Source: SXRF01 sp964624555
Lineage (GTDB): Bacteria; Pseudomonadota; Alphaproteobacteria; Rickettsiales; SXRF01
Assembly: GCA_964624555.1 (NCBI GenBank)
Contig: CAZUXB010000014.1
Location: 1 to 48,214 of the forward strand
DNA: 48,214 nt
Reading direction: 5' to 3'
Notes under the pieces: model-generated
The model's database searches: none
Seen by the model: the letters and a program-made list of their open reading frames with translations, nothing else
Told to the model about the DNA's origin: nothing
In this document: one piece after another, positions 40,547-48,214 of the stretch
How the letters are laid out: each line of letters starts with the position of its first letter
How positions within the stretch are numbered: the stretch's first letter is position 1
Program-made: the position numbers and the translations under genes

Positions 40547-40957
40547 ATGAATAAGCAACCTGAATTCCTTAAAAAACCAATGCATGCGATGACGCCAGAA
40601 GAATGGGAGTCGATCTGTGATGGTTGCGGGTTGTGCTGCCAGATACGCGTTGAGGATATTGATACGGGAGAACTGGCACTTTCTAATGTAGCGTGCCGTT
40701 ATCTTTGCTTAAATACCCATAAATGCACAGATTACATCAACCGCCAGAAGAATGTGAAAGACTGTGTGAAAATTACGCCGGATAATGTGCATGAACTTAA
40801 CTGGCTGCCATACACCTGCGGTTACCGGGTGGTAGCACGGGGCGAAAAATTGGCGAACTGGCATCCGCTTATTTGCGGCAAGCCTAACCGGGTACATACA
40901 GTTGGGCCTTCCATGAAAGGCTGCATAATATCAGAAGATGAAGCGGATTGGGAGTAA
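40547..40957 (+). CDS. YcgN/UPF0260 cysteine-cluster protein
   Basis: 136 aa from ATG at 40547; AGGTGAT stands eight bases upstream. UPF0260 signature: EEWESICDGCGLCCQIRVED, VACRYLCLNTHKCTDY, KDCVKITPDN, ELNWLPYTCGYR, WHPLICG, and a late KGCIISEDEADWE. At least nine conserved cysteines suggest a metal-cluster or zinc protein. Function not known. It follows tRNA-Ile by about 50 bases and may share its transcript. Confidence 0.93.
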   Translation: MNKQPEFLKKPMHAMTPEEWESICDGCGLCCQIRVEDIDTGELALSNVACRYLCLNTHKCTDYINRQKNVKDCVKITPDNVHELNWLPYTCGYRVVARGEKLANWHPLICGKPNRVHTVGPSMKGCIISEDEADWE

Positions 40958-40972
40958 TAAGCTGTTAGAGAG

Positions 40973-40992
40973 ATACCCGCCTTCGCGGGTAT
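40973..40992. repeat. Short palindrome, class B, after YcgN gene
   Basis: ATACCCGC, CTTC, GCGGGTAT, followed by GACA, an 8-bp perfect stem. No T-run follows. It resembles the copy at 37315 with a different stem. Confidence 0.7.
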
Positions 40993-41097
40993 GACACGAT
41001 ATAACTGTTTGGAATTCAAAAAGTTAAATGTTATGCTGGTTTTTTTATGATTATATGTCATAATCTGATGACATAAATCTGTTATAAGGTCTTGCCT

Positions 41098-41376
41098 ATG
41101 AAGCGTTTTACTGTCCCTTGCGATTTTAACGGTGTTAAACACCCCTTCCACGTTTATGTTGGTGAGCCGCACGCCCAGCGCCATCCATTGCAGCATCAGG
41201 CGTGGTGGCTGTCGACCATACGTGGCGGCACCATTCCACAAGAAGTTATGGATAGTTTCGAGCGCCTGCATAAAATCGCGCTGGAAAACAACGTTTCCTT
41301 CGAGGATCTCTGTGTGTACGCAATGGGCTCCGCTTCTGCTGAGGAAAGCGCCGAACAGCCACCAGCCGAACAATGA
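41098..41376 (+). CDS. DUF2610 domain protein
   Basis: 92 aa. The ATG giving MKRFTVPCDFNGVKHPFHVY has AAGG upstream; the TTG before it is rejected. The pattern HPLQHQAWWLSTIRGGTIP and QEVMDSFERLHKIALENNVS with FEDLCVYAMG matches the DUF2610 family, which I know mainly from Rickettsia and relatives. Function unknown. A C-terminal Glu/Ala/Pro tail follows. The 491-aa gene begins 30 bases after the stop. Confidence 0.88.
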   Translation: MKRFTVPCDFNGVKHPFHVYVGEPHAQRHPLQHQAWWLSTIRGGTIPQEVMDSFERLHKIALENNVSFEDLCVYAMGSASAEESAEQPPAEQ

Positions 41377-41406
41377 AGTGGCCAGGCGGCGCAATAATAT
41401 TGAAAT

Positions 41407-42882
41407 ATGGACGACATATTTACCAAACTGATTCTTACCAGCCATACTCTACTGGATACTGCGCATAGGCTGCAGGCTCCGGCCAGCCTTTCTATTCCCA
41501 CCACCCGTGACAATAATGTTGAGGAAGCACGCAGAATCCTGCGCTGGCTACGCAACCTCCAGCATATCAATTATGATATGGAGAACTGGCTGCGTCTTGG
41601 CGGACTCAAAGAGCAGCAAAGCAAGGCCGACTCCCTGGAAAAACTAATACTGATATATGCCGGGCAAGTAAAAATCGCCCAGCTCAGCAACCCGGCACTG
41701 CTTAATCATTTTACCATTGACCATGCCAACCATGCGGCTGGCGGTATTGCTTTTTCCATATCGCTGCACACGCTGGAAATACTGCCGGATGGAAGCGCAG
41801 CTATCGATATTCTGGATAAGCAACTGGATAATATCCTGCCCGAATGGGACGCCCGCCAGAACCAGAGTGTTGAACAACTGATAAATGCCATTGAAAGCGG
41901 CCTTACCCACCTCATGAACAAACCGCTGGGTGACCGTTCTCCGGTCGACAGGCTCATCGAGGTAAGCAATAATATCCAGAATGCAGTGCGTAAACTTTAC
42001 GAACTGGATACACTAGGCGAGCCAGAGCGTATAGAGTCTATCGAGCTGGCACGGGAAATTTTAAAGCGCCTCAAAGACCTGTCCTTCAGTGATAAACCTA
42101 TCGAAGCCGCCATCGACCCCGGTACCCAGTCAGAAAAATTAGCCTTTGCCCAGCGTATTTCGGAAATGGTGGGAATGTACAAAAACCTGCTGTTTGAGGC
42201 CATGCGCATCAATCCCGATGTCGTCCACGACATCCGCGTGAAAAACGCTAACGATGCCGCCTACTGGTGCGCAAACAGCATAAATATAATGGCGGCCAAA
42301 GAAATGCCCGCCAGCGGGGCAGCGCTGAATGATATTTCTGTTCACCTTGACCAGGTTAAAAGTGGCGGTGATTTCCGGGGCGCAAGCCTGAACAAGCTGG
42401 TGCATAAAATTGAAGGAGGCGTAGAACACGCCGCCGAAGAAATAACTATCCATGAGAAAAAAGAACAGAAAGAAAATTTGGAGCATGATCTGGCCGCACA
42501 AACTGAAACACAGCGCCACCGCCGCCGTCACCGCCGCCACCAGAATTCTTCAAAGGAAAGCGAGGGCGCAGCACAGAAAGCCAACACCGCCATCCAGCAC
42601 GAAACCATAGTTGCCAACATAAAGATGGAAGCTGCTTCCTCAAACCAAGCAATGGGCGGACTCAACAAGCTGGATATAGCAGCGGTAAAACAAGCAGGAA
42701 GCAGCCTGCGCAAAAGCAACAAACAGGCCCATGACATGGCCAAAAAAGCTGAAAAGGAAGCAAAGGCCGTTGCCGCTGCCGAAGCCAATAAAGTCGCACC
42801 AGATAATAAAACCTTCGCGCAACGCGAACGTGAAAACCCGAATAACCCCAACAACCCGAAGAACAGGCCACGAATCGGGTAA
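41407..42882 (+). CDS. Unrecognised protein with duplicated helical domain
   Basis: 491 aa. Two similar helical units lie at about residues 35-140 and 195-310: ARRILRWLRNLQHINYD matches AREILKRLKDLSFSDKP, and NPALLNHFTIDHANHAAGGI matches NPDVVHDIRVKNANDAAYWC, the shared pattern being NPxxxxxxxxxxANxAAxxxAxSI. Residues about 340-491 are a low-complexity charged tail with QRHRRRHRRHQNSS and an Asn/Pro-rich end. No signal peptide or membrane helix. I do not recognise the family. It is 30 bases after the DUF2610 gene, likely one transcript. The tail may bind nucleic acid, which is inference. Confidence 0.85.
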   Translation: MDDIFTKLILTSHTLLDTAHRLQAPASLSIPTTRDNNVEEARRILRWLRNLQHINYDMENWLRLGGLKEQQSKADSLEKLILIYAGQVKIAQLSNPALLNHFTIDHANHAAGGIAFSISLHTLEILPDGSAAIDILDKQLDNILPEWDARQNQSVEQLINAIESGLTHLMNKPLGDRSPVDRLIEVSNNIQNAVRKLYELDTLGEPERIESIELAREILKRLKDLSFSDKPIEAAIDPGTQSEKLAFAQRISEMVGMYKNLLFEAMRINPDVVHDIRVKNANDAAYWCANSINIMAAKEMPASGAALNDISVHLDQVKSGGDFRGASLNKLVHKIEGGVEHAAEEITIHEKKEQKENLEHDLAAQTETQRHRRRHRRHQNSSKESEGAAQKANTAIQHETIVANIKMEAASSNQAMGGLNKLDIAAVKQAGSSLRKSNKQAHDMAKKAEKEAKAVAAAEANKVAPDNKTFAQRERENPNNPNNPKNRPRIG

Positions 42883-42885
42883 TGC

Positions 42886-44862
42886 CTAAAATTTAAACGC
42901 TAAATTAGCGTAAACGCTGCGCCCAATCTCCGCCTGTGTCTGAAACAGGAACTGAGTAAATTCCTTATGGCGGTTATCCAGCAGGTTCTGACCAACCAGA
43001 CTTACATCTATGTTATCAGTAAGCGGGTAGGAAAATTTCGTATCAAAACGGACATAGCTTGGTATTGCTATACTGTTAAGCTCCGATACGCTATATAAGG
43101 AGTTGGTCATCTCTAAACGGTTTGGAAACAGATAGGTAGAACTCAGGTTGAACATATTCTTCGGATGTTTTCCTAAGAAAAAGAACACTAACTCCTGTTT
43201 ATCTTTAAATACCAGATCAATATAGCTGTACGAGCTGGATAACTGCCACGCTGGCATTACGTTATATTTAACCGCCACTTCAAAACCTGCAGAGTAAGCC
43301 TTATTGGTATTAGCAACAGATATAGGCTGGAGAACGTATGAAGGTATAGAAAAAGGTTCAAGCACATCGTTAAGCAGGTTTTTATAATCATTGTAATATC
43401 CGGTTACATCCAGCGATAGGGTTTTCATAGGCTGAATACGGTAACCGAGTTCATAGGCAATCATATCCTCCGAATCCACATGTTTGTTAGGATCGCTGGT
43501 AAACACAGTGGGGAAAGTTGGATCTATCGAATAAATCAGGTGCCCATCAAAGTCAAAGCGGCTTGGGGTATGCACGGCGCGCGATACCGCGCCCCACACG
43601 GTCTGGTTCTTGGTCGGCAGCCAAGTTACACGCGCGCTCGGCTGCACTTCGTACCCGGAATAGACGTTATGCTCGAATTTGGAACCGAGAGTCAGGAACA
43701 CGCTTTCTGGTACAAGGGTGAATTTGTCCTGCAGGAAAGCACTATAAAGACTATCATTACGGGTAGCTGGAGCAAGTTGGTACAGGTAGGTCGGATCATT
43801 AGTATCATTGATGAAACGGTATCCGCCGCCCCAAATAAGTTCCTGCCTTGCCCACCCTGTCCAGGTATGCTGGAACTCCACATCGAAAGTATTTGCATCA
43901 TCATTGAACAAGGAGGTTTTGCGGTAGGAATGGTCAAAATATGCCTGCAATGAAGTTTCCGATTTATCGCTCTGCTTCTGCTCCCAACGCATCAGCAGAT
44001 TCCCACCGTCGGACTTAAGGCCTTTTGAAGCGCTATAATATGTCCCGGAATTCAGGTCAGGAACCATGTATGGGTTATGCTCGTCAATGGAATATATATC
44101 ACCCTGTATCTTTAAATTATCCCGTTCGGTAATTTTTAAGTCACCTCTAAAACCAGCCTGCTGCCTACGCCATGCGTCCCCGGCATGGCTACCATCAGTG
44201 TTATACTGCGAATCAAAATTCGTAGTTTTGATGTAAGTTCGTACATAGCTATTATCACCAACTTTTGCGCCGTAACGCACCGCTTCGCCATTACTCTGGT
44301 TACCATAGCTTGCCACCGCCAGGCCATTCTGGGTATCCTTAGCATTCTTGGTGATGATGTTTATAACGCCGTTAACCGCGTTTGCACCCCACAAAGTAGC
44401 GCCGGGTCCACGTATGACCTCTATGCGTTCAATATCTTCAAGCATGGTATCCTGCTGATCCCAGTATACGCCGGAAAAAAGCGGCGAATACACCGTCCTA
44501 CCGTCTACCAAAACCAAAAGCTTATTGGAAAACTGGTCGTTAAACCCGCGGGCAGTAACGGTCCAGTTACTGGATCCGGACTGAGTGACAGTGATACCCG
44601 GCACTCCGCGCAAGGCCTCCGGTATGGAAGTTGCCCCCGACCTTCTAATATCTTCCTGGGTTACTACGTAAATGGCGGCAGGGGCTTCGTTCTCCGGCTC
44701 TTCTTTTTTTGATACCGAGGTGATGGTCACATTAGAAAGTTCTGCAAGAGAAAGACTTAGTAACCTTTTTGCGTCGGCTTCAGAAATATCATCCGCTAAT
44801 ACGGCAGGTGCATTTATAGCTAGAACACTTGCCGATAAAACCAACAACTTAACTGGATTCAT
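42886..44862 (-). CDS. TonB-dependent outer-membrane receptor
   Basis: 658 aa. Signal peptide (LLVLSASVLAINAPAVLA); an N-terminal segment with VTITSVSKKEE, a likely TonB box region; plug domain with YVVTQEDIRRSGATSIPEAL, GVPGITVTQSG and LVLVDGRTVYSPLFSGVYWD, EVIRGPGATLWGANAVNGVI; then a 22-strand type barrel ending with SVYANLAFKF, whose terminal Phe is the usual sorting signal. The substrate (siderophore, cobalamin or other) cannot be told. The divergent P450 gene shares its upstream region. No TonB, ExbB or periplasmic transporter gene is near. Confidence 0.95.
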   Translation of the reverse strand: MNPVKLLVLSASVLAINAPAVLADDISEADAKRLLSLSLAELSNVTITSVSKKEEPENEAPAAIYVVTQEDIRRSGATSIPEALRGVPGITVTQSGSSNWTVTARGFNDQFSNKLLVLVDGRTVYSPLFSGVYWDQQDTMLEDIERIEVIRGPGATLWGANAVNGVINIITKNAKDTQNGLAVASYGNQSNGEAVRYGAKVGDNSYVRTYIKTTNFDSQYNTDGSHAGDAWRRQQAGFRGDLKITERDNLKIQGDIYSIDEHNPYMVPDLNSGTYYSASKGLKSDGGNLLMRWEQKQSDKSETSLQAYFDHSYRKTSLFNDDANTFDVEFQHTWTGWARQELIWGGGYRFINDTNDPTYLYQLAPATRNDSLYSAFLQDKFTLVPESVFLTLGSKFEHNVYSGYEVQPSARVTWLPTKNQTVWGAVSRAVHTPSRFDFDGHLIYSIDPTFPTVFTSDPNKHVDSEDMIAYELGYRIQPMKTLSLDVTGYYNDYKNLLNDVLEPFSIPSYVLQPISVANTNKAYSAGFEVAVKYNVMPAWQLSSSYSYIDLVFKDKQELVFFFLGKHPKNMFNLSSTYLFPNRLEMTNSLYSVSELNSIAIPSYVRFDTKFSYPLTDNIDVSLVGQNLLDNRHKEFTQFLFQTQAEIGRSVYANLAFKF

Positions 44863-44916
44863 ATATATCCTCTCAACCTCAGCAGTAATTTTCCTCTGGC
44901 ATAGCTATTTATTTCG

Positions 44917-44990
44917 TTGTAATAATCATGTCATCGTATTGTAATAATCGTATATAGTTAATAATTAATTAAGGCTATAAAATTAATTAA
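44917..44990. promoter_or_regulatory. Direct repeats between receptor and P450 genes
   Basis: TTGTAATAATC occurs at 44917-44927 and 44939-44949, spaced 22 bases. ATTAATTAA occurs at 44964-44972 and 44982-44990, spaced 18 bases. All lie in the 162-bp divergent region and may be operator sites for either gene. Confidence 0.55.
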
Positions 44991-45024
44991 AGTATCCGAG
45001 CAAAAAATTTGGGGCTTTGGAGTC

Positions 45025-46422
45025 ATGACAGGCGAAACAAGATATAGTGTAAGCGAACCTAAAGGTTCTCCCGTTACGGGTTTACTGATTCCCTTAATAA
45101 AAAATCCATTAGGTTCTATTATGAGCCTTTCACGTCAAAATTGTGGCGACATTGTTTCGTTCAAACTTTTTGGAGAGCCAGAAAATGTTATTCAGATAAA
45201 TCATCCTGAACTCGTAAGACAGGTAATGGTCGATAACCAGAAAAACTATGCAAAAAGCAAAGCATATATTCGGTTTCGATCAGTTGGAGGCCTTGGATTG
45301 ATAAATAGCGATGGTGAAAAATGGAAACGCGACAGGCAAAAAATTCAGCCTATGTTCAACCGGGAACAAATTTCTAATTATTATTTCAATGTAACTAATC
45401 TTGTAACTGAAAAATATAAGAAACGCTGGTTACAGCTTACTGAAAATGGCAAAGCTGAGGTCAACCTCACCGAAGAAATGGTAAAAATAACCACCGAAAT
45501 CATTTTACGCTCGATCTTCGGACAAAAAATAAGTGATGAAGCGGTAACCTCACTTTACCAATCCTATAACGTGATGCTGGATTATTTAAAGACGATTCGT
45601 GTTATCTATAATGTCGATTCGCGCAGACTCTTCTGCCATCCTGCTTATTTTAAATTTAAAAAAGAGCGCGATAACATAGACCATCACATAAAAACTCTAA
45701 CTGATCAATACCGGGCCAATCCGCTTTACGATCGATATAATATGCTTTCCTTGCTGATTGAAGCCCAGAAAGCCGACCCGGAAAATTTCAGCGAGAGAGA
45801 CATACGCGATCAGGCTGTAACCATGGTCTTTAACGGCTTTGAAACCACTTCGCTGCTCATGCAATGGTTATGGTATCTGGTAGACGATTTCGCCGATGCG
45901 GGAAAAAAACTTCGCACAGAAATTCTTACAACCATACCTTGCGCTGCAACTCACGACAGCAGTTCCCTAACCTTTGCGGAAGTGCAGAAACTGGATTATG
46001 CAGGCATGGTGATCAAGGAAACGTTGCGTCTTTATCCTCCGATACCTATTGTCAGTAGGGAAGCAAAGGAAGATGATTATTTTGGCGATTTTAAAGTTAA
46101 AAAAGGTTCATCAGTAATCATCCCTATTATTGCCATGCACCGAAACCCCAAATATTGGGAACATCCTAATAGTTTTATACCGGAACGTTTCCTGCCGGAA
46201 AATGAAGCAAAGATAGACGATGGCATGTATCTTCCATTCATGCATGGTGGGCGTAAATGTAGTGGCCACGCATTCGTAGATATGGAGGCAAGAACCATAA
46301 TCGCCAAATTTTTATCGTTATTTAAGGTAGTAATACTAAATAAAGTGGATAATAAAATAGAACCAGGAATTACTCTTAAACCAAAAAATCCTTTAATGGC
46401 GGAAATCAGCCGCTACAACTAA
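45025..46422 (+). CDS. Cytochrome P450
   Basis: 465 aa. The I-helix oxygen-binding motif is NGFETTS (270-276), ExxR is Glu332-Arg335 in KETLR, and the heme loop FMHGGRKCSG has the thiolate Cys412. The PERF-like motif is PERFLP near 386-391. There is no membrane anchor at the N-terminus, so it is a soluble P450 that would need separate ferredoxin and reductase, not present here. GGAG stands two bases before ATG. The last four bases overlap the end of the convergent methyltransferase gene. The substrate is unknown. P450s are uncommon in small-genome alphas, so it may be acquired. Confidence 0.95.
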   Translation: MTGETRYSVSEPKGSPVTGLLIPLIKNPLGSIMSLSRQNCGDIVSFKLFGEPENVIQINHPELVRQVMVDNQKNYAKSKAYIRFRSVGGLGLINSDGEKWKRDRQKIQPMFNREQISNYYFNVTNLVTEKYKKRWLQLTENGKAEVNLTEEMVKITTEIILRSIFGQKISDEAVTSLYQSYNVMLDYLKTIRVIYNVDSRRLFCHPAYFKFKKERDNIDHHIKTLTDQYRANPLYDRYNMLSLLIEAQKADPENFSERDIRDQAVTMVFNGFETTSLLMQWLWYLVDDFADAGKKLRTEILTTIPCAATHDSSSLTFAEVQKLDYAGMVIKETLRLYPPIPIVSREAKEDDYFGDFKVKKGSSVIIPIIAMHRNPKYWEHPNSFIPERFLPENEAKIDDGMYLPFMHGGRKCSGHAFVDMEARTIIAKFLSLFKVVILNKVDNKIEPGITLKPKNPLMAEISRYN

Positions 46423-47306
46423 ATCTTCGCTACATTGATATCATCCCCAAGATTCGGCACATTAGGCATGTAAGCTGCGTTAAGGATGGAGCTATCTATT
46501 TGGGTGATTATCTGCATATTCAGCTTTTTCATAAACCCAGGCACTAATTGTGCGGCGATTTCCCAGTGGTAAAGGCATTGTTCCTTATTCATATATAGAT
46601 TTTGTATTAACCGGGCCATCGCCCCTCCCCGCCCTTTTGGCGGCAAAGTGGTGAATATAACATATGAACCCTGTTGACTGGCTTTATATAGCCCTAGAAA
46701 TAATCGGATAACATCCGCTTCCGGTATGAACATGAAAAGACCTTCGCAGATCCACAGGGTTTTTGTTTGGGTGTTATAAAATTTCGATTGCGCCAGAATT
46801 TCCGGTAGCGGGTTACGCAAATCACCGGAAACAAATTCCAGATTGCCAGCAATTTTTACGGCATGTTTACGCAGTGCCTCCAACTTAAACTCCTGCGATG
46901 GAGGCAAGTCGATCTCGATGAATTTTATTTGCGGACATTCCGGTGCCAACCGCAAAGCCAGCACATCCAATCCTGCCCCAAGTACCACTACCTGCCCGAT
47001 ATCACCGCCAGCCAGTATCTTCCGGGTTTGTTTTTCAATCTCTTTCTTGCGCAGGTAAAAATGGCGCAGGCGGCCTTTATTGGTTACCAGTTCGCCGATA
47101 TTATATTGCCATGTGTATGGCAATTTTTCGATGATCCGCGATAAGATGCGGGTTTTACCAGCTTCGCCAGAAAGTATTTTATAGAGTCGCAATATATCTT
47201 CATTAGCGGTATCATAAAAAGCTGGTAGATACATGGTGGCGATAGTACCTTGCGCCACAAACCATGCGGTAAAATCTGGCTTATATGATAATTTTCCGGC
47301 CTGCAT
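46419..47306 (-). CDS. LCMT/PPM1-type SAM-dependent methyltransferase
   Basis: 295 aa from the ATG giving MQAGKLSYKPDFTAWF; a TTG two codons earlier overlaps the yaaA stop and is possible. The SAM site VVVLGAGLDVLALRLAPE near residue 108, IEIDLPPSQEFKLEAL and FVSGDLRN match the leucine carboxyl methyltransferase-like family (TIGR00027 class). Bacterial members often act on secondary metabolites. WICEGLFMFIPE is another conserved block. It directly follows yaaA and ends against the P450 gene. Confidence 0.92.
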   Translation of the reverse strand: MQAGKLSYKPDFTAWFVAQGTIATMYLPAFYDTANEDILRLYKILSGEAGKTRILSRIIEKLPYTWQYNIGELVTNKGRLRHFYLRKKEIEKQTRKILAGGDIGQVVVLGAGLDVLALRLAPECPQIKFIEIDLPPSQEFKLEALRKHAVKIAGNLEFVSGDLRNPLPEILAQSKFYNTQTKTLWICEGLFMFIPEADVIRLFLGLYKASQQGSYVIFTTLPPKGRGGAMARLIQNLYMNKEQCLYHWEIAAQLVPGFMKKLNMQIITQIDSSILNAAYMPNVPNLGDDINVAKI

Positions 47307-47308
47307 AT

Positions 47309-48082
47309 TCAAGGTTTATTCCTGGTAAAAACGTAGTTTTGGGGATCAGACAACCTGCCATTGAATTTATACCCATCAACGGCAAAGTTCATTATATCAT
47401 TTGCTGTACTGACCCGATTCTTAATTATATAATTAGACATTTTACCGCGAGCGCGCTTGGCAAATATGCCAATTATATTATATTCTTTGCCCTGCTTCTC
47501 CTTGAAAACTATATTTAAAAATTTTCCCTTAAGTTTTTCCGGTTTTATTACTTTGGAATATTCATTTGACGCAAGATTTACCAACTGCCCGGTTTTTAGT
47601 TCAGACATTGCAGAATTTAGTGCTTTTGTAATTTTATCACCCCAGAAATCATATAGGTTCTTCCCACGCGGGTTTTCCAGCGCAGTTCCCATTTCCAAGC
47701 GGTAAGGCTGGATAAGGTCAAGCGGTTTTAACAACCCATAAAGTCCCGAAAGTATACGCAGATGTTTCTGGGCAAAGGCTAAATCTTCCTTCGTATAGTT
47801 ACATAGGTCAAGCTCCTGATATACATCCCCCTTAAAAGCAAAAATACAAGGGCGGGCATTGTCTGCCGTAAATGGAACTTTAAAATCCTGAAACCGTTGA
47901 AAGTTCAATATTGCAATTTTATTACTTATATTCATTAGCTTCGACAATTCTTCTGGTTTCTTGAGCGCTAGGCACTCTACAAGCTCCTGAGAGTCATTTA
48001 GGAAAGCTGGCACCGCACAAGCAAATTTTGGTATTATTGACTTATAATCCAGTGTTTTAGCAGGAGAAAGCACGACTAACAT
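47309..48082 (-). CDS. yaaA: Peroxide stress protein YaaA
   Basis: 257 aa from ATG at 48082 (AAGGA stands ten bases upstream; a TTG three codons earlier is rejected). Family motifs LVVLSPAKTLDY, RPCIFAFKGDVYQEL, LRILSGLYGLLKPLDLIQPYRLEMG, NLYDFWGDKIT and NLASNEYSKVI are all present. YaaA limits free iron during peroxide stress in E. coli and binds DNA. The stop overlaps or abuts the methyltransferase start. The region 48083-48214 is AT-rich and includes its promoter. Confidence 0.94.
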   Translation of the reverse strand: MLVVLSPAKTLDYKSIIPKFACAVPAFLNDSQELVECLALKKPEELSKLMNISNKIAILNFQRFQDFKVPFTADNARPCIFAFKGDVYQELDLCNYTKEDLAFAQKHLRILSGLYGLLKPLDLIQPYRLEMGTALENPRGKNLYDFWGDKITKALNSAMSELKTGQLVNLASNEYSKVIKPEKLKGKFLNIVFKEKQGKEYNIIGIFAKRARGKMSNYIIKNRVSTANDIMNFAVDGYKFNGRLSDPQNYVFTRNKP

Positions 48083-48164
48083 TTTGTACAATCCTTGGAT
48101 ATTTGTTAAAATATTAACTAAATTTTAATATAAATTAAATTATAATTTGTTGAGGCAATGGAAT

Positions 48165-48214
48165 GCTAATATGCTAGAATTACTTTCCACTTGCTGATAA
48201 ATAGGGCGAATATG
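48165..48214 (+). other. Possible start of a plus-strand gene at window edge
   Basis: The last three bases are ATG, preceded by AGGGCG five bases upstream, which could be a ribosome site. TATGCTAGAAT near 48171 could be a -10 region. Nothing more is visible, so this is only a hint. Confidence 0.2.

Overview
The window looks like a chromosomal segment of a free-living-type alphaproteobacterium of medium GC content. Supporting signs are the order NDUFA12-like / mlaD / DUF2155, the coxB-coxA-ctaB-coxF cytochrome oxidase cluster next to dcd-tldD, the double-length dCTP deaminase, a DUF2610 protein (a family I associate with Rickettsiales and relatives) and a DUF1902/HicA pair. The lineage cannot be fixed further from the sequence alone; an early-branching Rickettsiales-like, Holosporales-like or Micavibrio-like relative would fit. 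There is no phage, IS transposase, CRISPR array or rRNA operon in view.

Layout. 1-2.6 kb: end of a tRNA-Thr, two tiny coupled genes, then a minus-strand pair of an N-acyl amino acid synthase-like acyltransferase and a ThiF/E1-like adenylyltransferase behind an AT-rich regulatory region with a perfect 20-bp direct repeat. 2.6-7.3 kb: SDR, LOG-family nucleosidase, then a minus-strand unit of histidine kinase, patatin phospholipase and small secreted protein. 7.5-11.8 kb: an OstA-TPR fusion protein followed by the twitching ATPases PilT and PilU. 11.9-13.8 kb: small secreted protein, pyrD, an orphan 86-aa gene. 13.9-22.3 kb: a long minus-strand run dnaG, rpoD, DUF4160, DUF2442, NDUFA12-like, lemA, two TPM proteins, mlaD, DUF2155. 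22.3-30.4 kb: ygjP-like metallopeptidase, a large pseudopilin, the cox cluster with two small membrane-protein genes (52 and 35 aa), then dcd and tldD. 30.4-37.3 kb: a 54-aa orphan peptide with its own terminator, lpd / secreted protein / sucB, hicB-hicA, cimA, trmJ. 37.3-48.2 kb: DUF475 membrane protein, acyl-CoA dehydrogenase, tRNA-Ile, YcgN-like, DUF2610, an unrecognised 491-aa duplicated-domain protein, TonB-dependent receptor, cytochrome P450, LCMT-like methyltransferase, yaaA.

The most striking non-gene feature is a set of dispersed palindromic repeats. One class (about 80-130 bp, built on CCCTCxCCC...GGGxGAGGG hairpins) lies at six places. One copy sits in frame inside trmJ, adding about 30 residues, and another forms the last codons of pyrD. 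A second class keeps a hairpin-like layout but not its sequence. These copies lie directly at gene ends (tldD, acyl-CoA dehydrogenase, between the OstA-TPR gene and pilT) and over the ctaB start, where one arm contains the Shine-Dalgarno sequence.

Functionally most of the window is core metabolism and information processing: TCA-cycle 2-oxoglutarate dehydrogenase parts, isoleucine synthesis from citramalate, pyrimidine and dUMP supply, aerobic respiration, envelope lipid transport, replication priming and the housekeeping sigma factor. The accessory material most worth following is the acyltransferase/ThiF pair, the OstA-TPR-PilT-PilU unit, the kinase-patatin unit, the receptor/P450/methyltransferase stretch, and the repeat elements.
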